A DNA stretch of 13,942 nucleotides, from positions 1 through 13,942 of the forward strand of contig OMUE01000230.1 of NCBI GenBank assembly GCA_900314165.1, in the 5' to 3' direction. Of the stretch, positions 6,138 to 10,557 are shown piece after piece. A program made the position numbers and the translations under genes. Under the pieces are notes generated by a model. The model was not told the DNA's origin, did not search any database, and saw nothing but the letters and a program-made list of their open reading frames with translations. Origin of the DNA: an uncultured Acidaminococcus sp. GTDB lineage: Bacteria; Bacillota_C; Negativicutes; Acidaminococcales; Acidaminococcaceae. The first letter of the stretch is position 1. The number at the start of each line of letters is the position of its first letter.

Positions 6138-7451
6138 TTAGAAGGTTACGATCATTTGAGACCACAGGGTCCGTGCATGTTGATCGTCCTTGTAGTCGTC
6201 GCTGTTGCTGCGGCCTTTCAGGTCATAGTATTCAACGGTAGCAACCATGTTCTTGGCAATAGCCCAGTTAGCGCCTACGTTCCAGCCCTTGAAGCCTTCA
6301 GGACCGAATTTATCGTAGTTGCCGTTCATGGTATGAGCGATGTAGGTAGCGCCGCCCTGATCATAGTAGTGAGCGAACAGGCCCCAAGAACCGGGTTTGG
6401 AAGCCTTAGCGCCTTTGTAGGCTACAGTAGCTACCCAGCCATCATGATCGGGTTCTGCATCAGATTTAGCATCTTTTACAACTTTATCGTCGGCATCGCC
6501 GTGCAGGTACATAGCGCCGATCTTCCAGTCGTCTGCGTGCCAGGTAGCAGCAGCGGTCCAGATGTTGTCGCTGCCGGTCATCCAACCAGTAGAACCATTT
6601 TTGAGATCAGTCGTATCAATATCTTTTACATGGAAGTAGTTGGCTTCCAGGTTCCATTTACCCCAGTCAGCGCCCACTACAGCTTGGGTGAATTCGCCGG
6701 CAATGGAATCTTTCGTGCTAAACTTGTCATCATCCTGGTCAACAACGTCCTTGTTAGCCATCTTGCCCCAGGTTGCGCCGATGTAGGTTACGCCGGATTT
6801 ACCACTCAGGTTCACAGCGTCCACACGGGTATCGTATACGTTACCATCAGCATAGGTACCGTTGTAACGGCCAGCAGTCATGTTGACTACACCGATGTTA
6901 CCGGTCACGTAAGCTCTCTGGAACTTTGTTTCGGTTTCGCCGGAGTCATTCTTGTCATTGTGGTTGATCCAGTGCTGCTGGTTCTGCAGCATGCCCACAT
7001 AATGCCAGTTGTCATTCACTTCGCCGGTGAAGAACAGACGGGAACGAGTGACGGAAGAAGACGGATTCTTCAGGTCGCCGTAGCTTTGGTTGTAGATGGT
7101 ACGGATGTTGCCAGTGATTTTCACATTGTCAGCATTCTTTTCCAGTTTAGCAACGCGAACGCCCAGGTTGTCCAGTTCGTCAGCGAATTCGCTAACCAGT
7201 TTGTCGTCAGCACCGATAGCGCCTTTAGCCAGAGCCTTGGCAACGATCTGAGCCATTTCATAACGGGTCATGGTCTTGTCGCCTTTGAAGGTGCCATCAG
7301 GATAGCCGTCAACGATGCCGGCAGCAGCCAGTTTAGCCACAGCGCCATAAGCCCAGTGACCAGCAGGCAGATCGGAGAAGGGGTTAGCTGCGAAAGCAGT
7401 AGCGCTAACGCCCAGTGCCATAGCCATGGCAAATACTAAAGATTTTTTCAT
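6138..7451 (-). CDS. SLH-domain outer-membrane porin, OmpM type
   Basis: A 437-residue outer-membrane protein of the kind that tethers the outer membrane to peptidoglycan in diderm Firmicutes. A signal peptide at residues 1-21 is cleaved after AFA. One SLH domain follows (about 24-75: FSDLPAGHWAYGAV, then GIVDGYPDGTF, then MTRYEMAQIV). Next comes a short coiled-coil linker (about 85-108) and a long region of alternating polar/aromatic strands typical of a beta-barrel, ending in Phe (QMIVTF), the usual signal for outer-membrane insertion. In Negativicutes the SLH domain binds polyamine-modified peptidoglycan. The start is the ATG at 7449-7451 with AAGGAGG upstream; the frame stays open upstream through the leader, but a start there would bury the signal peptide. 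It is followed by a strong terminator and is likely a highly expressed single gene. Confidence 0.92.
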   Translation of the reverse strand: MKKSLVFAMAMALGVSATAFAANPFSDLPAGHWAYGAVAKLAAAGIVDGYPDGTFKGDKTMTRYEMAQIVAKALAKGAIGADDKLVSEFADELDNLGVRVAKLEKNADNVKITGNIRTIYNQSYGDLKNPSSSVTRSRLFFTGEVNDNWHYVGMLQNQQHWINHNDKNDSGETETKFQRAYVTGNIGVVNMTAGRYNGTYADGNVYDTRVDAVNLSGKSGVTYIGATWGKMANKDVVDQDDDKFSTKDSIAGEFTQAVVGADWGKWNLEANYFHVKDIDTTDLKNGSTGWMTGSDNIWTAAATWHADDWKIGAMYLHGDADDKVVKDAKSDAEPDHDGWVATVAYKGAKASKPGSWGLFAHYYDQGGATYIAHTMNGNYDKFGPEGFKGWNVGANWAIAKNMVATVEYYDLKGRSNSDDYKDDQHARTLWSQMIVTF

Positions 7452-7480
7452 GATAAAAGCCTCCTTGGATAAAATTTGCC

Positions 7481-7522
7481 CGTCCGGACGTTCCAGGAGG
7501 TTCATGAATCTTCTCGTGCGAG
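7481..7522 (-). other. Hairpins in the porin leader
   Basis: Two small palindromes lie in the predicted leader of about 140 nt: CGTCCGGACG (7481-7490) and CTCG-TG-CGAG (7513-7522). Long structured leaders are common on stable outer-membrane protein mRNAs. A specific regulatory role is not shown. Confidence 0.35.
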
Positions 7523-7600
7523 TATCCTTGTTTCCTCTACGGAGCTGAACCATGTTCCCCTTGTGCCGCCCATTCAGGCTGTAGGTTTTACCATGGTTTT

Positions 7601-7609
7601 AGTGTAGCA
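7601..7609 (-). promoter_or_regulatory. Candidate extended -10 promoter of the porin gene
   Basis: Minus strand TGC-TACACT (extended -10). The hexamers at 16-18 bp upstream match the -35 consensus poorly, so the call rests on the extended -10. It predicts a leader of about 140 nt. The upstream AT-rich stretch (7615-7735) may hold another promoter that I could not define. Confidence 0.4.
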
Positions 7610-7731
7610 TTTGCCCTGTTTTCAATTCTATAAAATCCGTGAGAGTTCCCAATTACTCCTTTTAATCACGTAAACTTATAGTGAATTCCAATTTTTTATC
7701 ACCGTAGTATTGTGACAAATTGTGAACTTTA

Positions 7732-7766
7732 GAAAGAGACGTTAGATTTTAGACGTTAGAGGCTAG
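7732..7766. repeat. Heptad tandem tract C (ACGTTAG type)
   Basis: Five consecutive 7-bp units: GAAAGAG, ACGTTAG, ATTTTAG, ACGTTAG, AGGCTAG. Four end in TAG. It marks the left border of the repeat-rich, gene-free interval that ends near 8465. Confidence 0.7.
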
Positions 7767-7799
7767 TGGCCGCTGGCCGTAGACTGTGCCCTGCACGGA

Positions 7800-7898
7800 C
7801 ACCCCCACCACCGGCTACGCCGGTCCCCCGTCCCCGCTTGAAGCGAGGGCGGACAGGGGGCAGTACAGCGCACTGGACAGAGCACGCCCCCTGTACAG
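7800..7898. repeat. GC-rich palindromic repeat unit 1
   Basis: A run of hairpins: ACCGGC-TAC-GCCGGT, then arms CCCCCGTCC...CGCTT and AAGCG...GGAC-GGGGG, then GGGGGC...GCCCCC around GCAGTACAGCGCAC. It opens with CCCCACCACC and contains the 18-mer GGGGGCAGTACAGCGCAC (7856-7873), both shared with the unit at 8201-8405. It has no convincing coding content. Confidence 0.65.
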
Positions 7899-7901
7899 AC
7901 C

Positions 7902-7930
7902 TTGTCATTCTCTTGAAAACAAAGTATAAT
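7902..7930 (+). promoter_or_regulatory. Strong sigma-A promoter facing the 7942-8068 inverted repeat
   Basis: Plus strand: -35 TTGTCA (7902-7907), 17-bp spacer, -10 TATAAT (7925-7930). The predicted start near 7937 falls a few bases before the base of the long inverted repeat, and no protein gene follows for more than 500 bp. That spacing suggests transcription of a non-coding RNA. Confidence 0.65.
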
Positions 7931-7936
7931 ACAGAC

Positions 7937-8068
7937 AAAAGAGGTACTGCCGATAAGCGGTCAGCCCCTTGAGTTTTTAGTTAAAAATTAACCGCCAACG
8001 TGGGGACGTAGGGGCGGTTAATTTTTTTAAGGGGCGAAAATTGACCGCCTACCGTTATCGCAGTACCT
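7937..8068 (+). ncRNA. Candidate structured small RNA or palindromic element
   Basis: The sequence folds into one long rod. AGGTACTG (7942-7949) pairs with 8061-8068, CGATAA (7951-7956) with 8055-8060, GCGGTCA (7957-7963) with 8042-8048, and GCCCCTT (7964-7970) with 8029-8035. A 14-bp hairpin (7983-7996 with 8013-8026) forms the tip. Both asymmetric bulges are 6 nt and lie on the 3' arm (8036-8041 and 8049-8054). Within the tip, TTAACCGCC/GGCGGTTAA followed by seven Ts (8022-8028) is a good intrinsic terminator, so the main product could be about 92 nt (7937-8028), with read-through giving the full rod. A mobile palindromic repeat is the main alternative. It is not recognisable as 6S, SRP, tmRNA or RNase P RNA. 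Confidence 0.5.
7988..8028 (+). terminator. Intrinsic terminator inside the structured element
   Basis: A perfect 9-bp stem TTAACCGCC (7988-7996) with GGCGGTTAA (8013-8021), then seven Ts. It is the only clear terminator downstream of the 7902-7930 promoter. The 16-nt loop contains ACGT-GGGG-ACGT. Confidence 0.65.
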
Positions 8069-8069
8069 G

Positions 8070-8140
8070 TTGATAGTATACTATATAAAGTCGTAAATTA
8101 CAAACATATGTTCGTTTTACGTAATTACATGTTTAGAGCT
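8070..8140. other. AT-rich island with short palindromes
   Basis: It contains ATAGTATACTAT (8073-8084), AACATATGTT (8103-8112) and GTAATTAC (8121-8128), plus an imperfect direct repeat (TCGTAAATTACAAACAT at 8091-8107 and ACGTAATTACATGTTT at 8119-8134). It is clearly more AT-rich than the repeats on both sides. It could be a protein-binding region or the remnant of an older intergenic segment. No gene was found in it. Confidence 0.4.
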
Positions 8141-8200
8141 GTCCTCTGTATGCACCCCCACCAGCTTGGATAAGACGTCAGACATCAGTAGTCCTCTGGA

Positions 8201-8405
8201 CGGCCCCACCACCATCCTACGGATGGTTCCCCTCCCCTGCGGGGATGACAGGGCGCTGCCCAGCGGGCTGTCATCCCCGCAGGGATCTTGTCATCCCCGT
8301 AGGGGAGGAGGACCGTCTGCAAAAACAAGTTAGTTCAAGGCAGATGGTGGTGGGGCTGGGCGGAGCCCTTTACAAAGATGGCGAGGGGGCAGTGCAGCGC
8401 ACGCC
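8201..8405. repeat. GC-rich palindromic repeat unit 2 with nested inverted repeats
   Basis: The outer 14-bp inverted repeat GCCCCACCACCATC (8203-8216) pairs with 8343-8356. The inner 17-bp perfect inverted repeat (8235-8251 with 8268-8284) has the core GCGGGGATGACAG. A third copy of the inner motif follows directly (TTGTCATCCCCGTAGGGG, 8288-8305). The unit ends with GGGGGCAGTGCAGCGCAC (8385-8402), which differs by one base from the 18-mer of unit 1. This looks like a chromosomal palindromic repeat family rather than a gene; the frames open through it are compositionally repeat-like. Confidence 0.7.
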
Positions 8406-8461
8406 TCTTCACTTTTCACTTTTCACTGTTCACTTTTCACTGTTCTCTTTTCACTTTTCAC
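8406..8461. repeat. Heptad tandem tract D (TTTTCAC type)
   Basis: Eight exact 7-bp units over 56 bp: TCTTCAC, TTTTCAC, TTTTCAC, TGTTCAC, TTTTCAC, TGTTCTC, TTTTCAC, TTTTCAC. It directly follows the 12-mer GCAGCGCACGCC (8394-8405), as at 4523-4562. The seventh and eighth units supply the probable -35 of the promoter at 8450-8478. Confidence 0.85.
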
Positions 8462-8478
8462 TTAACCAATGCTATAAT
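8450..8478 (+). promoter_or_regulatory. Promoter of the 114-aa gene, -35 within the heptad tract
   Basis: -35 TTCACT (8450-8455; 4 of 6 consensus), 17-bp spacer, -10 TATAAT (8473-8478) with an extended TG at 8470-8471. The -35 is built from repeat units, so gain or loss of whole units need not change the spacing and may leave a similar -35. Confidence 0.65.
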
Positions 8479-8511
8479 ACAAGTATACCAAACGAAAGAA
8501 GGAAATCTCCT

Positions 8512-8856
8512 ATGGAAAATTATACCGAATTAATGGCTGCTGTGAAAGAATTGATTGCTGCGCCCAGCTGCTATGGTCCTCTGAAAGAATTAGCTGAAAA
8601 GTGGGTGGCCGCTGACGGTACCGCTGCCCAGGCCAATCTGACGGCTCTGCTGAAGGGCGCCCTGAAGGAAGACGTTTGCACCATTGATGACGTGCTGCCG
8701 TTCTTCGCTTCCGACGCTGCCAAAGAAGCTTTTGGCGCCGAAGCTGCCGCTGCCATGCTGAAGCAAGGCCAGGAAGTGAAAGCTGCCGGTGGCAAGTACT
8801 GCTTCTGCCCTGCCTGCACCGCCGGTGCCAAGATCCTGGGATTGCTGGGAGAATAA
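8512..8856 (+). CDS. Small conserved protein with C-terminal CxCxxC motif, function unknown
   Basis: A 114-residue, soluble, alanine-rich and probably all-helical protein. The C-terminal motif is KYCFCPACTAG, with Cys97, Cys99 and Cys102 in a C-X-C-X2-C arrangement suited to metal binding or redox chemistry; Cys20 and Cys56 are also present. It resembles a family of roughly 120-aa Firmicutes proteins ending in AGAKYCDCPAC, which I recall being labelled heat-shock or Hsp90-like in databases. No Hsp90 domain is visible here and the label should not be trusted. The start ATG has GAAGGA about 9 nt upstream; the same frame is open back to 8245, but that stretch is repeat DNA. It has its own promoter and a shared terminator (8939-8978), and is the only rightward protein gene in the window. 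Confidence 0.8.
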   Translation: MENYTELMAAVKELIAAPSCYGPLKELAEKWVAADGTAAQANLTALLKGALKEDVCTIDDVLPFFASDAAKEAFGAEAAAAMLKQGQEVKAAGGKYCFCPACTAGAKILGLLGE

Positions 8857-8867
8857 TTATCTCGGTT

Positions 8868-8902
8868 ACGACAGACGACATACGACGACCGACGGACGAA
8901 AG
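8868..8902. repeat. Heptad tandem tract E (ACGACNN type)
   Basis: Five 7-bp units: ACGACAG, ACGACAT, ACGACGA, CCGACGG, ACGAAAG. It begins 11 bp after the stop of the 114-aa gene. Read on the opposite strand, its units match tract F at 9035-9069. A perfect hairpin CCACGC-TACC-GCGTGG (8908-8923) follows. Confidence 0.7.
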
Positions 8903-8938
8903 AGGAACCACGCTACCGCGTGGAATATAAAGACATAC

Positions 8939-8978
8939 AAAAACCCACCTACTCGTGCTACACGAATAAGTGGGTTTT
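8939..8978. terminator. Bidirectional terminator between convergent genes
   Basis: The stem AAAACCCAC/GTGGGTTTT (8940-8948 with 8970-8978) encloses an inner hairpin TCGTG-CTA-CACGA. T-runs follow in both directions, so it can serve the 114-aa gene (plus) and fumarase (minus). Confidence 0.88.
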
Positions 8979-9034
8979 CTCTTGCTTTAAAAAACTACCG
9001 ACAAGCAACGTTCCAAGCTAATAGCAGAAACAAG

Positions 9035-9069
9035 CGTCCGTCGTCCGTCGGTTGTCGTCCGTCGTTCTT
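9035..9069. repeat. Heptad tandem tract F (CGTCCGT type)
   Basis: Five 7-bp units: CGTCCGT, CGTCCGT, CGGTTGT, CGTCCGT, CGTTCTT. It ends exactly where the fumarase stop codon begins (9070-9072). On the fumarase strand the units read ACGGACG, the same family as tract E, so the two tracts form an inverted pair around the shared terminator. Confidence 0.75.
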
Positions 9070-10443
9070 TTACACCATTTCTTCCGGATGGAACACCTTA
9101 TCGAAGTCTTCCTCTGTCATGTAACCCAGCTTCAGGACGGCTTCTTTCAGGGAAATGTTATCCTTGAAGGCCTGTTTGGCTACCTTGGCACAGTTATCGT
9201 AGCCGATATAGGGGCTGAGAGCCGTCACCAGCATCAGGGAATTGTGCAGGTTATGAGACATCTTTTCCTTGTTGGCCTTGATGCCCACGGCGCAGTTCTT
9301 CCGGAAGGAGGCCATGACGTCTCCCAGCAGCCGCACGGACTGCAGGAAATTGTAGATGGTCACCGGCAGGAACACGTTCAGCTGGAAATTCCCCTGGGAG
9401 TTCGTAAAGCCGATGGTGGCGTCGTTGCCCATGACCTGGACGGCCACCATAGTCACAGCTTCGCACTGAGTGGGGTTCACCTTGCCGGGCATAATGGAGG
9501 AACCCGGTTCGTTGGCAGGAATGGTGATTTCGCCTAACCCATCCCGAGGCCCGGAAGCCAGCCAGCGCACGTCGTTGGCGATCTTCATCATATTGCCGGC
9601 CAGAGCCTTCAAAGCCCCGTGGGCGAACACCATATCGTCCAAGCTGGTGAGAGCGTGGAACTTGTTAGGCGCCGTCACAAAGGCATAGCCCGTATTTTCC
9701 GCAATATGGGCCGCGGCTTTTTCCGCAAAGCCTTTGGGAGCGTTCAGCCCCGTACCTACGGCCGTGCCGCCAAGAGCCAGTTCCAGCAGGCCCTTTTCTG
9801 CCAGTTTCAGTTCGTCTCTATTCCGTTCCAGCATGGTGCGCCAGCCGGAAATTTCCTGGGAGAAGGCTACGGGTACAGCGTCCTGCAGATGGGTCCGGCC
9901 CGTGGTGACGATGCCCTTGTTCTCTTCTTCCAGGGTCTTAAAGGTTTCTACCAAGGCGTCCAGGGACGGCAGCAAGGTCTTTTCGATTTCCCATACGGCG
10001 GAGATGTGCATGGCTGTCGGGAACGTGTCGTTGGAGCTCTGGGACATATTCACGTGGTCGTTAGGGTGCAGCAGGGTCTCGCCGGCGATTTCGTTGCCCC
10101 GGTGAGCGATGACTTCGTTGACGTTCATGTTGCTCTGGGTGCCGCTGCCCGTCTGCCATACGGCCAGAGGGAAGTTGCCGTCCAGCTTGCCGGCCAGAAT
10201 TTCGTCGCAGACCTGGCAGATGATGGCACAGCGCTTGTCGTCCAGCTTGCCCAGTTCATGGTTAGCCTGAGCAGCAGACTTTTTCAAATACGCAAAAGCC
10301 CGGATGACTTCCATAGGAACCTTTTCCGTGCCGATTTTGAAGTTTTCAAAGCTGCGCTCCGTCTGGGCGCCCCAATATTTATCCGCAGGGACCTTCATTT
10401 CCCCCATGGAGTCGTGTTCGATCCGCCATTTTGTATCCGTCAT
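9070..10443 (-). CDS. fumC: Class II fumarate hydratase
   Basis: A 457-residue iron-independent fumarase that interconverts fumarate and L-malate in the cytosol; it forms a tetramer in its family and has the usual length of about 460 aa. Family landmarks are all present: SGTQSNMN (100-107), SSND (136-139), TGRTHLQDAVP (181-191, with the conserved His185) and the superfamily signature loop GSSIMPGKVNPTQ (314-326) carrying the catalytic serine. Aspartase, a close relative, is less likely given the fumarase-type N-terminus (RIEHDSMGEMKVPADKYWGAQT) and TGRTHLQD block. The start has GAGGGGG 7 nt upstream. It has its own promoter (10479-10507) and is separated from the upstream TRAP operon by a strong terminator, so it is probably monocistronic. 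Confidence 0.95.
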   Translation of the reverse strand: MTDTKWRIEHDSMGEMKVPADKYWGAQTERSFENFKIGTEKVPMEVIRAFAYLKKSAAQANHELGKLDDKRCAIICQVCDEILAGKLDGNFPLAVWQTGSGTQSNMNVNEVIAHRGNEIAGETLLHPNDHVNMSQSSNDTFPTAMHISAVWEIEKTLLPSLDALVETFKTLEEENKGIVTTGRTHLQDAVPVAFSQEISGWRTMLERNRDELKLAEKGLLELALGGTAVGTGLNAPKGFAEKAAAHIAENTGYAFVTAPNKFHALTSLDDMVFAHGALKALAGNMMKIANDVRWLASGPRDGLGEITIPANEPGSSIMPGKVNPTQCEAVTMVAVQVMGNDATIGFTNSQGNFQLNVFLPVTIYNFLQSVRLLGDVMASFRKNCAVGIKANKEKMSHNLHNSLMLVTALSPYIGYDNCAKVAKQAFKDNISLKEAVLKLGYMTEEDFDKVFHPEEMV

Positions 10444-10478
10444 ACCGTTACCCCCTCGTAATAGTTAAGTTTAGCTTG

Positions 10479-10507
10479 ATTATTTCATAGGATGGAAAGG
10501 ATGTCAA
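10479..10507 (-). promoter_or_regulatory. fumC: Sigma-A promoter of fumC
   Basis: Minus strand: -35 TTGACA (10502-10507), 17-bp spacer, -10 AATAAT (10479-10484). The -35 is only 7 bp from the stem of the TRAP operon terminator, a compact terminator-promoter junction. Confidence 0.75.
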
Positions 10508-10514
10508 ATAAAAG

Positions 10515-10546
10515 AAACGAGCAGTTCCCGAAGGAACTGCTCGTTT
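10515..10546 (-). terminator. Intrinsic terminator of the TAXI TRAP operon
   Basis: A 14-bp perfect stem (10515-10528 with 10533-10546), core ACGAGCAGTTCC, with a UUCG tetraloop on the minus strand and a T-rich tail. It lies 11 bp beyond the permease stop and marks the end of the leftward operon. Confidence 0.93.
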
Positions 10547-10557
10547 TATCATTTGAC

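Noticed and set aside
7452..7553. Longer porin start
   Set aside because: It would put 34 charged residues before an excellent signal peptide; AAGGAGG directly precedes the ATG at 7449-7451.
7709..7728. CRP/FNR-type site (TTGTGA...)
   Set aside because: TTGTGACAAATTGTGAA is a direct repeat of TTGTGA-like half-sites rather than the inverted TTGTGA-N6-TCACAA expected.
7756..7972. Short reading frames on both strands in the first GC-rich repeat
   Set aside because: Both are Pro/Arg/Gly-rich translations of palindromic DNA without ribosome binding sites.
7942..8068. 6S RNA
   Set aside because: The rod shape and size prompted the idea, but there is no large central bubble with closing stems, and an intrinsic terminator sits in the tip, which 6S RNA does not have.
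8406..8461. CRISPR array
   Set aside because: Units are 7 bp and contiguous, with no spacers, and no cas genes are present.
8245..8511. N-terminal extension of the 114-aa protein
   Set aside because: The frame is open, but it runs through palindromic and heptad repeats. The promoter at 8450-8478 and the ribosome binding site before 8512 place the start at 8512.
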